From assembly GCF_000281045.1 (NCBI RefSeq), contig NW_008246068.1, forward strand, positions 1,651,113-1,675,619: 24,507 bases of DNA. The letters are read 5' to 3'. The notes beneath the pieces were generated by a model. It ran no database searches. It was given only the letters and a program-made list of their open reading frames with translations, and was not told where the DNA came from. Within the stretch, counting starts at the first letter, position 1. Each line of letters starts with the position of its first letter. The translations under genes and the position numbers were made by a program. Of this stretch, positions 16,528 through 24,507 are shown in pieces. The DNA comes from Saprolegnia diclina VS20 (Eukaryota; Oomycota; Saprolegniomycetes; Saprolegniales; Saprolegniaceae).

Positions 16528-17250
16528 TTACGATTCGTTTGCAAACTTGTAACTAGTATTTTGCTGAAGAAACTGCACGAGTGCTGTAAACCCAGTGGTC
16601 GCGGCCTGCGTCAAGAAGCTCGCATGGCCGCGCGTCTCGGGGCAGAACACGTAGAGGAACAGAGCTGACGCCAAGTATCGCCGTGCGATCGCCATTTCAA
16701 GGCACGATTTCGGCCAGCCAGACGGAAGAAATGTGCGCAGCAATTGAAGCTGGGCGACCGAGCCACGGGACACGACTACGTCAAAGAGCGAGCTGGTGCA
16801 CCACACACGCGCATCTTGCGAGCTCGGGCCGTGCACACGCAAGAGCGCAGTCGCCATCGCTTCTTCGTTTAGTCGAAAGGCCATGTCAATCGCAGCCTCC
16901 GAGATCAAGCGTGGGCAGCACGCTGTGATGCGGCGAACGGCCGCCACGTCCCCTTCGTAGATGGCCACGTGCAAGACGAACCGCCGATCGTGTTCGCCTC
17001 CGTGGGGATAATAGAGCTGCAGGTCGTCGCCCGAGAGCATACTAACGCTCTGACATAGCAGTGTTCGACTGGGAATGACACGGGGAAGGCGGTAGACGTG
17101 GGTGCACCAGCCCAGGCTCGTCGCCCGCAAGGTGCAAGACACGTCTCGATGGAACTCGATGCAGCGTGCTTGCACGTCATGAAAGAGGCCGGATTGGAAG
17201 GCAAAGACGAGGGCAAGGAGGGCTGGTTGCGTCAGCACAGCAGCGCTCAT
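16528..17250 (-). CDS. Ankyrin-like protein, right (intact) copy
   Basis: One exon encodes 240 aa from ATG 17250, chosen because MSAAVLTQPALLA lines up with MSIAAVLSQAPLVA in the convergent paralog. The frame is open further upstream (to 17385), but that stretch contains the CCAAT box shared with the paralog and is probably leader. Repeat-like helix pairs include FVLHVAIYEGDVAAVRRITA, EEAMATALLRVHGPSS and SLFDVVVSRGSVAQLQLL, and the end is TTGFTALVQFLQQNTSYK. Ankyrin repeats bind other proteins; partner unknown. The first 50 residues with FQSGLFHDV...EFHR are conserved between copies and look like a family-specific cap. No signal peptide is evident. The two copies converge, 154 bp apart, with enough divergence that the duplication is not recent. 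Confidence 0.75.
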   Translation of the reverse strand: MSAAVLTQPALLALVFAFQSGLFHDVQARCIEFHRDVSCTLRATSLGWCTHVYRLPRVIPSRTLLCQSVSMLSGDDLQLYYPHGGEHDRRFVLHVAIYEGDVAAVRRITACCPRLISEAAIDMAFRLNEEAMATALLRVHGPSSQDARVWCTSSLFDVVVSRGSVAQLQLLRTFLPSGWPKSCLEMAIARRYLASALFLYVFCPETRGHASFLTQAATTGFTALVQFLQQNTSYKFANES

Positions 17251-17612
17251 ACGTGCGTCGATGCTGACCAAGACTGGTGCAAGTGGGATGCCATCGGCCT
17301 GTCCAGCGTCGGCGAGGAGCCTGCAGATTCTGATTCGTGCTTCGAAAAATGGCGGCATTTGATTGGCGGATTCGCTGTGGCGCATGCAGCGTGGTGTGCA
17401 GAGACCCTGACATTGAGCTGCAAGTACCAGTATCGAGACCTTGCAGTGCTAATCGTGTCAAGCTCTAATTAAGGTCCAAGGCGCTATAATGTCCCCTAGC
17501 TTTGTTCCCTACGGCTTATATGGTACGCGTGTCGAAAATCCGAGGACTGTCAATCATCTCTTGACAACATCTCGCGTCGTGTAGTTGCACATACTAAGAT
17601 CTTAGTGGTCAA
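17251..17612. other. Upstream region of the right ankyrin-like copy and 3' flank of the oxidoreductase
   Basis: About 360 bp. The minus strand has CCGCCAATCA near 17357-17366, matching the box before the left copy, followed by GCCATTTTTCG, a possible initiator. No separate gene is visible. Confidence 0.4.
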
Positions 17613-19006
17613 CTAGATGGGGCCCGCGCTCAGAACCGAGAACTGAAGACCACGCTGTTGGAGCTTGGCGATAAAGTCCGAGTGCTTGAACGCCGCACCG
17701 GGCGTGAGTACCCCGCGCGGCAGCGTCTTCGCACTCACTTCGTCCTGCACGACAACGAGCGCGGCCTCGACAAGGCAGATCGGTGTCGCGACATACCCTG
17801 GCTCGGGCCCGTCGAGGCGCACCTTGACTTGCCAGTCCAGCGCACCGCCCGCCTACGCATCGCTCAAGCATCCCTCCTGAGCCATTCCACGTACCTTGGC
17901 AACATCCTGATAGCCGCGCGCAATGCAAAAGTGCGTAAACGACGCCGTCGCCATCTCGTCTTGGGTCGGCCCCGCATGCGTGAACGCGCCGGCCGTGAAG
18001 AAGCTCGGGTATTTGATGAGAAGCCGGCGACCGGGTTCGCACCACCCCAAGAGGCCGAGGAGAAGGCCAAACAGCGCCAGCAGAATCACATAGCCAAAGT
18101 GCTGGACGTAGAAATACACTTGGGTCTCGACGCCAGGGTTGCTGAGCTCGAGAAGGTACGCGTCCGCGCCCATGAAGCGAGCGGCAAACTTGCCAATGCG
18201 CGCGTCGTACGAAAAGAGGTAGCGCGAGAGGAGCCCTTGCGACGTCTTGGTCGCTGGCGGACGGACAGCGTCGTAGTAGCGCGCTGTCTTGGCGCGATGG
18301 CTCGGGTTGGCCATGAGCACGACGCACTCGTACGTCGTCGCGTGGCCGTGGGACGAGTCGATCCCCATGAGTACCTCGGTCGTTGCGACGCGGCCGAGGG
18401 GCGGGAACTGCGCCGACGCAAAGGCCGCGCAGACCTCGGTGGGCACGCTGTCAAAGCCCATGGCGCTGACGACGAGTGCGCCCTTGGCTCTCGCCGCGTC
18501 ATGGTACTTGGCCATCATCTCAAGGATGAAGTGCGCCTCGCCCGTAATGTCGAGGTAGTGGGTCCCGTGTTGCACGCAGCTCGCGACTACGGGCTCACCA
18601 AAGTACTCGTACGGCCCCGTGCAGTTGAGCAGCACCCGTGCACGCTGGCTCATGGCGTCGAGCGACGGGGCGTTATGGACGTCGGCGAGGACGATCGGGA
18701 TCGCCGGCTGGCTGCTGTACGCGGGCAGCGCTGCAACGATCTTGGCGTAGACCTCTAGAAGGCGAGTATGAGGAAAGCGCCACGTGTGGGACAAGGAACC
18801 CACCGTGGAGCTTGGCCGAGGACCGGCCAGCGAGGGCCCAGCGCAGGTTGGGCATGCTCAGCACTCGCTTGGCGAGGTCGAGCACCACGTACTGCCCGGT
18901 AAAGCTATACACGTGGCATGAGCCTGCTACGCTGAACGGATGCAATGCAAGGAGCAGCGTACCCGCTCGCGCCAAAGACGATGATGTCAAACTCGCGGGA
19001 GCCCAT
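17613..19006 (-). CDS. Saccharopine-dehydrogenase-like oxidoreductase (SCCPDH type)
   Basis: Four exons join in phase: 19006-18963, 18904-18804, 18754-17895 and 17852-17613 (414 aa; introns 58, 49 and 42 bp). The start gives REFDIIVFGASGFTGQYVVL, a Rossmann strand-turn-helix with the nucleotide-binding GASGFTG (12-18) formed across intron 1. Next come WALAGRSSAKLHEVYAKI, IPIVLADVHNAPSLDAM, NCTGPYEYFGEPVVASCVQH (92-111), THYLDITGE and ALVVSAMGFDSVPTE, all typical of the family. A hydrophobic segment (about 269-286, ILLALFGLLLGLLG) also occurs in SCCPDH relatives, which sit on lipid droplets or membranes. Length fits the usual 420-430 aa. The family name is historical; this form probably acts on a lipid-like or unknown substrate rather than saccharopine. 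Confidence 0.92.
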
Positions 19007-19024
19007 AGAAAAATAGAAAGTGGC
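19007..19024 (-). promoter_or_regulatory. Initiator/FPR-like site at the oxidoreductase start
   Basis: The minus strand reads GCCACTTTCTATTTTTCT directly before the ATG at 19006. It has a CACTTTC initiator-like part and an A/T-rich FPR-like part. A CCAAT box is at 19077-19081. The match to the consensus is moderate, but the position is right. Confidence 0.4.
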
Positions 19025-19626
19025 CGATATTTTGCGGTGGGAGATACGCCGCGTGGATTTCCCACCACGGTTTCAGCCAATGAGGAACGTTTCTTTGAGG
19101 TAAAACGGAGGGTTTGTCCCAAGCTCGCGCCAACATGAATACGGGCGGCTTCCAATTAACTCGACACGACCACGATTGGGTTGAGAAAGCAAGGAGGTTG
19201 CAGACAGGACAGTACACAGACAGGGCAGCGAGAGGGTGCTCGGGCCTCTCGCTGCACTTGGCGACTGCACGTGGAGAGTGTCATAAGTTCGAAGAGATGC
19301 CTCCTTGACGTCAATGGGCCAATTCTTGAGGCTACTGTACCGGACAAATATCGGTGTGGAAGAGGATGGGATCTGTTGCTTGGCATCTCTGCAATCGCCT
19401 GAGCGAGTAAGAGAGTAAAAGAAGAAATCTGTTCAAAAACGAGGAAGATTGCCTCGTGTGACCAACTAAAACGCACTGTGGATCATACGACAACTGCGCG
19501 AATGAGAGGAATTAACCAAATTCATTCAAGAGGTTTCGTGGCGAGAAGCCCGATCCTCTTCCTTGCATCCGCGGATGCTTTCGGCAGCAAGTTCAATTTG
19601 AAGGTTTGAAGGCGCGGTCTTTGAAT

Positions 19627-19657
19627 AAGCGCACCGAAATTGATATCAGGTGCGCTT
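19627..19657. repeat. 9-bp inverted repeat AAGCGCACC/GGTGCGCTT
   Basis: Arms 19627-19635 and 19649-19657 are exact reverse complements with a 13-nt loop, and the right arm runs into four Ts. The right arm is repeated 0.5 kb downstream (20183-20191) before the PP2C gene. Role unknown. Confidence 0.5.
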
Positions 19658-19947
19658 TTCTAGGGCCTCCATTTGTGCGCGGTGGCGTAACCGGATGCTG
19701 GGGCAACGGAGAACCACTTGCTTGCGCGCAGAAGTCCTCATCGAGTGATCCTCGTCGAATCTCAACTGCAGCTGGTTGGGACAGCAGGGTCAAAGGATAG
19801 ATCTCCACCGTGGCTTTGAACGTACGTTGAGGTTCGCCGTTTCTGTAGGTGCCAGGGATTCCTACAGTACATACCGCGGCAGTCGAGTGACGAGAAGTCG
19901 AGCTTGGATCTTTGATCTCATGGTTATGGTTAGGTTGTCTGGGCTTT

Positions 19948-19968
19948 TGGCTGCAGACTCTGCAGCCA
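19948..19968. repeat. 9-bp inverted repeat TGGCTGCAG/CTGCAGCCA
   Basis: Arms 19948-19956 and 19960-19968 are perfect around a 3-nt loop. The flanks AGGTT (about 19932) and AACCT (about 19972) extend the symmetry loosely. It could be a protein site or a cruciform-forming sequence. Confidence 0.5.
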
Positions 19969-20290
19969 CGTAACCTCCCATGCAACTCCGCAGTCGTTGG
20001 CTGGGCCGTTTATGACGTTGTGAAACCCACATACAGGGACACACCGCCTAGCGACTGGCTGTCATTCTTCAACAAATGCGTTGACTTCCTTCCTTCTCTA
20101 GAAGTGCAGCAAGGTCAGCGCCAAGGTTCGCCAAGGTGGCAATCGAGCCGTCGGCAGGGAATGATCCAAGAAGGTGGTAGCAGGTGCGCTTTTGACGAGA
20201 TGGGTGCGTCTTTCTAAAATACTGTGAATCTCGCGTTATCCGGACAACCCGGTTCTCTCCCGCGCTCCCTTTTTTTGGTTTTCTCTGCCC

Positions 20291-21965
20291 ATGGTCCGTC
20301 GCCGCCCCGCTTCGCCGGCCGCGTGGGCGCCGCTGCTCATGCTGACGACGCCGGGCCTCAACCTCTCGAAGCTGCTGGCCTCGCTCGATGGGACCACGGC
20401 CTTCTGCGCCCATGTCTGCGAGGCCTTTGACGGCGTCAAGCTCACGCACGTGGTGGTCGACCGCCACGGCGCGCCCGCGCTCCTCCTGCTCGCCGGCGCC
20501 CTCGCCATGCACGCGCACTGCGGCGTCGCCTTCCTCCAAGACGCACATGCCGCCGACCGATCGCTGCTCTTCCTCACGGACCTCGTCGAGCACGGCGACG
20601 ACTTTTTACGGCAGGTCGAAGCCGCACGGACCAAGTGCAACGGGTCGCTTGTCGCGGTCGCCAGCGTCTGCGGCAAGGAAGAGCTTCCAGACGAGCTCAA
20701 TCTCTCGGTCCCGTGGTTTTGTGGCTGGACGCCCAAAGGCGCCAAGATGCAAGTCGCGTCCATGGCGCCAACGAAAGCGGTGGCCTCGCCGCGGCCATTC
20801 GAGCTGCGCCACTGCACGACCACGTACGAAGGCAACATTATGAGCGAAGACCGGAGCGACTGCTGGACGCAGTCGCCGGACACGGCCCTCTTTGCGGTCT
20901 ATGACGGCCACGGCGGCGAGATCGCGGTCAACTTCATCCACAAGACGCTCGGCCCGCTCATTTTAGACAACGTCCAAGCCAACGCGTCGCCGCTCAAGCG
21001 CAAGCGGGACGCGCCGCCGCCGCCGCCGCTCACATCAGCGCTCAAGAGCGCGTTCCTCAAGTGCGACGAGCTGCTCAAGGAGAAGCTCCGGTCGTACGGA
21101 CCGACGATCGCCAGCTCCAAAGGCTTTTGCAACACGGGGTCGTGCGCGGTCACGGCGCTCTTCCGCGGTACAACATCGTATTCTCTATCAGTTCTGATTG
21201 TCTTATGTGTGGGGCTGTAGGCGACACGGTCTTGCTCGCCAACGTCGGCGACTGCCAAGCGGTGTTGGGCTACTCGACGTCGGCCATCTCGACGGTCGAC
21301 GTGGCGTCCATGGCCGCCAAGGTGCTCACAACGACCCACGACTGCAACAACGCGGACGAAATCAAGCGCGGTACGCAATGTCGGTGGGTCGACATCTACT
21401 AACTAACGCTCGCGATAGTCGTTGAGCGAAGCAACGACCGCAATGCGATTCGCATGAGCAAAGACGACCGGTTGAGCTGCAGCGAGTATGGCATCAAGCG
21501 CGTCGCGGGCTCGCTGAGCGTCACGCGGGCCCTTGGCGACTGGTACTTGAAAGCGGACGAGTTCAGTGCGCCGCCGTACAAGGCCAAGGTGCCCTACATC
21601 ACCGCCGAGCCCGACGTGGTTGTGCACCACATCACCAAGCGCGACAAGTTTTTGATTCTGGCGAGCGACGGGCTCTGGGAGGTGGTGCCCCCGCTCCTCG
21701 CCGTCCAGATCGTCACCAACTACGGTACGTACTATGGCGGGTTTGAGCATCGAGAGATATCCTTTGCATAGTGACAACGGCGGCCAACGCTGGCGAGGCG
21801 CCGATTCCAAATGCCAGTGCTGCGCTCGTGCACTGCGCGCTCGACCGCGCCGCGAGCAAGGAAGGCCTCGCGCTGCACGACCTCCTCGCGATTTCCAAGG
21901 GGCCTCAGCGAAGGAGCATCCACGACGATATCACGTGCACCGTGATCTTCCTTGAGCACGCCTAG
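20291..21965 (+). CDS. PP2C-type Ser/Thr protein phosphatase with an N-terminal extension
   Basis: Four exons join in phase: 20291-21167, 21221-21370, 21419-21724 and 21772-21965 (508 aa; introns 53, 48 and 47 bp). The PPM/PP2C core runs from about residue 175 to the end and shows the metal-binding motifs in order: SEDRSD (185-190), VYDGHGGE (203-210), GDTVLLANVGDCQAVL (from 293), SLSVTRALGD (374-383), LASDGLWEV (423-431) and HDDIT (495-499, with Asp497). It removes phosphate from Ser/Thr using Mg or Mn. Residues 1-165 are not a usual PP2C part: alternating strands and helices (THVVVDRHGAPALLLLAGAL, GSLVAVASVCG) look like a separate alpha/beta domain that I do not recognise. A low-complexity insert KRKRDAPPPPP (237-247) could act as a nuclear signal or linker. 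The start is the first ATG after a pyrimidine-rich leader. Confidence 0.9.
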
Positions 21966-22136
21966 AAGTAGCATAAGAACTATACACCATTGCGCAATAC
22001 TGTCCTTTCTACTAACGTTAGTACTAGAAGCTACTAGACCGACGTTGGAAGGCTTGGTTGATAGGGTTGAAGTTGGCGAGTGTACCCCGGGGCACCACCG
22101 AGTCAAACGATATTTTTTTTAGGCAGGCCGACGGCA

Positions 22137-23219
22137 ATGCTTCAGCAGCGCGCCCGCCGCCTTGGGCGCAGCGTCCTCTTCCTGCCTGGTACCAACGAGC
22201 GTCTCCATGGCCCTGCGTCAAGCACGACCTCTAGGCATCAATGCGCGAGCGCTTGAGAAGCTGCGCGTCCTGCCCTGCGACGCAGCGATTCTCGACCTCG
22301 AAGACGCCGTGGCGCCGCTCAAGAAGGCCGAGGCCCGAGCCCTCGTGTGCGCTGCAGCCACGCGCGGGTATGGTCCGTACAAGGAGGTCGCGATCCGCAT
22401 CAACCCGCTCGCGAGCGAGTGGGGCCAAGCGGACCTCGAGCAGGCCGTGCGCACGGGCGCGCACGCCGTCGTGGTGCCCAAGGTCGACTCGGCCGACGGC
22501 TTGCGCGAGGTGGCGACAGCCATGGACGCGCTGGATGCGCCGCCCGACATGGCGATCTGGGCCATGATCGAGACCCCGCTCGGCGTGCTCAACGTGCAGT
22601 CGATCGCCGCATCGCACCCGCGCTTGAGTGCGCTCGTCGCCGGCACCTCGGACTTGAGCAAGGTCCGCTAGACTCTGCATATCACTTAGCAAGTCGCATG
22701 TTTCCCTTAGGAGCTGCAGTGCACGACGACGCCGTGCCGGCATGCGCTCGTGCCAAGCTTGGCGATGATCCTCCTCGCTGCCCGCGCCCACCGCCTACGC
22801 GCGCTCGATGGCGTGCACTTGGACTTGGACAACTCGGCAGACTTTTTGGCGCAGCTGCGACAAGGCGTCGAGATGGGCTTTGACGGCAAGACGCTCATTC
22901 ATCCCAAGGTACCTTATACGCATGTATGGAACTGCTTATGGTCCTTACCTCGGCGGTGCAGACGATTGCCGCGACCAACGACGCCTTCTCGCCGACGTCC
23001 GACCAAGTCGACCACGCTGCCCAGGTGATTGCAGCGTACGACGAGGCGATTGCTGCTGGGAGCGGCATGGCGGTCCTCCACGGCAAGCTCATCGGTACGA
23101 CAGCTGCTACCAACGCATCCTCTCTGATGATCCTAGAAAACCTACACGTGGAATATGCGCGGGATATCCTCGCCAAGCACGCGCTCATTCAGGAGCAAAT
23201 CGCGACCTCCAAGCTCTAG
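22137..23219 (+). CDS. CitE/HpcH-family lyase, CLYBL-like (citramalyl-CoA lyase), copy 1
   Basis: Five exons join in phase: 22137-22188, 22235-22662, 22711-22908, 22962-23094 and 23137-23219 (297 aa; introns 42-53 bp). A 34-bp first intron (from 22201) is also possible, but the 46-bp one makes the protein align without gaps to copy 2. Motifs: RSVLFLPG (11-18), AILDLEDAV (35-43), Arg72 in AIRINPLAS, WAMIETPLG (126-134) with metal ligand Glu130, LVAGTSDLSKEL (151-162) with metal ligand Asp157, and GFDGKTLIHPK (216-226). Human CLYBL and bacterial relatives split citramalyl-CoA or similar acids to acetyl-CoA plus a keto acid, in the mitochondrion. The Arg-rich start MLQQRARRLGR could be a mitochondrial targeting peptide. 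The copy 291 bp downstream is a tandem paralog. Confidence 0.92.
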
Positions 23220-23510
23220 ACGGACGAGGCATAGCTCTAAGACATAACAGTACTAGCTCCAAGTTCTGGGATGACAGCTCAGTACCATACACAGCACAGG
23301 CGACAGGTGTGGACACCTTGGTGATGTTGGCAGCTACGTCGCTCTGCTTCTTGGGCGCTCGCTGCATGACGACATCAAGCGCTTTATCCAGTTGGTGTCC
23401 GGGCGGATGCGCTCCTACTTGAAGTAGCCAAGACCTGGGATGCGAAAGTGCAAAGTGGCGACTGTGGAAGATTGCAAAATCTTGTCGAGATTCCGTATCT
23501 ACCGTCGTCC
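23220..23510. other. Spacer between the tandem lyase genes
   Basis: This 291 bp spacer carries the 3' flank of copy 1 and the promoter of copy 2. No obvious initiator consensus or gene is seen. Confidence 0.4.
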
Positions 23511-24507
23511 ATGGCACGTCTCGGTCGGCTCACGCGCAGTGTCCTTTTTGTGCCTGGTACATCGGTGTCTGCATCTAATGCTCATGGCCATGGGGCAGGC
23601 GTCAACACATCGCTCTTGCGCGACCTGCCGCGGCTCGCGTGCGATGCGGCCATGCTCGACCTCGAAGACGCCGTGGGCCCCGCCAAGAAACCCGAAGCGC
23701 GCGCCCTCGTCGCCGACGCGGTCACCGGCGGCCTCAGGGCTCACGCGGAGATCGCCGTGCGCATCAACCCGCTCGCGAGTGCGTGGGGCGCCGCCGACCT
23801 CGCCCGCGCCGTCGCTGCAGGTACGTCGCGTCGTCCCATGGCCTCGCTGTTTCCTGGTGTCTAGGCGCCGACGCGATCGTTGTGCCCAAGGTTGACTCGG
23901 CGGCCATCGTGGCCGAGGTCGCGGCCGCCATGGACGCCCAGGGCGCGCCCCCGACCATGGGGATCTGGGCCATGATCGAGACGCCGCGCGGTGTTCTCAA
24001 CGTCGAGTCCATCGCGTCCTCGCACCCACGTCTAAGTACCCTTGTTGCCGGCACGTCCGACTTGAGCAAGGTCCGTCCTGCCGCTTCTCGTCGCGCTTAG
24101 TATGGTTTCAGGAGCTCCGCATCGAGCTGACGCCGTGTCGCCACGCGCTTGTGCCGAGCCTCGCGATGATCGTCCTCGCTGCGCGCGCCTACGACTTGGC
24201 AGCGATCGACGGTGTGCACTTTGACGTCCACCAAGTCGCTGCATTTGACGCGCAGCTGCGCCATGGCGTCGAGATGGGTTTCGACGGCAAGACGCTCATG
24301 CATGCGTCGGTGCGTCACGTCTTGTTGCTCGTAAGGAGACGCGGTGATCTCTGTAGACGATCGACAAGACAAACGCGGCCTTCTCGCCGACGCCGGCCCA
24401 ACTGCAGTACGCTATTGACGTCGTGGCAGCCCACAAAGATGCCATCGAGACCGGCGCCGGTGTCGTCGTTCTCAACGGCAAGCTCATCGGTGCGTCCGAC
24501 TTGGTAG
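23511..24507 (+). CDS. CitE/HpcH-family lyase, CLYBL-like, copy 2, 3' end outside the window
   Basis: Five exons are visible: 23511-23556, 23599-23820, 23865-24070, 24112-24309 and 24357-24489. The window ends inside the next intron (donor gtgcgt at 24490), leaving about 27 residues unseen; 268 are read. The core matches copy 1: RSVLFVPGVN, AMLDLEDAV, AVRINPLAS, WAMIETPRG (Glu128), LVAGTSDLSKEL (Asp155), GFDGKTLMHAS. Exon lengths equal those of copy 1 (428, 198, 133 nt), except that the 428-nt exon is split 222+206 by an extra 44-bp intron (23821-23864). Where copy 1 has the common IHP, this copy has MHA, which may alter substrate handling. The start MARLGRLTR is basic and may target mitochondria. 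Confidence 0.9.

Larger units (their letters stand above)
19025..20290. other. 1.3 kb divergent intergenic region, oxidoreductase / PP2C
   Basis: I see no gene. It holds CCAAT at 19077-19081, a CRE-like octamer TGACGTCA at 19306-19313 with CCAAT 5 bp further on, two perfect hairpins (19627-19657 and 19948-19968), and a 13-mer direct repeat CAGGTGCGCTTTT at 19647-19659 and 20181-20193. Open frames of up to 130 codons on the minus strand look like chance. Confidence 0.45.

Noticed and set aside
17658-18758. 366-codon plus-strand frame opposite the oxidoreductase
   Set aside because: It is a mirror frame of exons with clear Rossmann and family motifs; its own translation is low-complexity and unlike any protein.
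19306-19323. TGACGTCA CRE-like octamer followed by CCAAT
   Set aside because: It is 300 bp from one start and nearly 1 kb from the other, and a single octamer match in 24 kb is weak evidence for a functional site.
22201-22234. 34-bp first intron in lyase copy 1
   Set aside because: It is in phase, but the 46-bp alternative (22189-22234) has a better donor, a normal length, and makes the two tandem proteins align without a gap.

Overview
The window looks like nuclear DNA of an oomycete, most plausibly a Saprolegniales member (Aphanomyces/Saprolegnia/Achlya group). This is inferred from four things. Introns are very short (about 40-59 bp, GT..AG, often with a gtacgt-like donor). Coding DNA is GC-rich in a compact genome. 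At least one start is preceded by a sequence that is nearly the oomycete Inr+FPR core promoter consensus. Lineage-style protein families are also present. There is no rRNA, tRNA, CRISPR or recognisable transposon.

Layout, left to right. (1) A Dabb-domain gene cut by the left edge (1-150, -), divergent from (2) a ten-exon, membrane-anchored S15/CocE-type serine hydrolase (580-3045, +). (3) A small HEPN-like protein (3341-3727, +) with signals for lipidation at both ends. (4) An intronless, bacterial/plastid-type phosphatidate cytidylyltransferase (4018-5163, +). (5, 6) Two paralogous, unrecognised Cys-containing proteins that look nuclear (5909-6712, - and 8519-9286, -), separated by about 1.8 kb without a clear gene. 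(7) A large intronless acyltransferase-3/SGNH fusion (10156-12405, -). (8) A PD-(D/E)XK (Uma2-like) nuclease-fold protein (14077-14880, +). (9, 10) A convergent pair of ankyrin-like paralogs, the left one interrupted by an in-frame TGA (15666-16373, +) and the right one intact (16528-17250, -). (11) A four-exon saccharopine-dehydrogenase-like oxidoreductase (17613-19006, -). (12) A PP2C phosphatase with an unusual N-terminal extension (20291-21965, +). (13, 14) Tandem citramalyl-CoA-lyase-like (CLYBL/CitE) genes (22137-23219, + and 23511-right edge, +), identical in exon lengths except for one extra intron in the second copy.

No operon-like pathway links these genes. They look like ordinary independent eukaryotic loci, several of them (3, 5/6, 8, 9/10) from families that seem poorly described. 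The best candidates for new biology are the doubly lipidated HEPN-like protein, the nuclease-fold protein, the cysteine-containing paralog pair, and the duplicated pairs showing gene decay or intron turnover. A 9-mer, AGCCAATGG, occurs four times, three of them upstream of genes of the duplicated families. Splice sites and starts were read by eye, checking phase continuity and family motifs; nothing was searched or computed.
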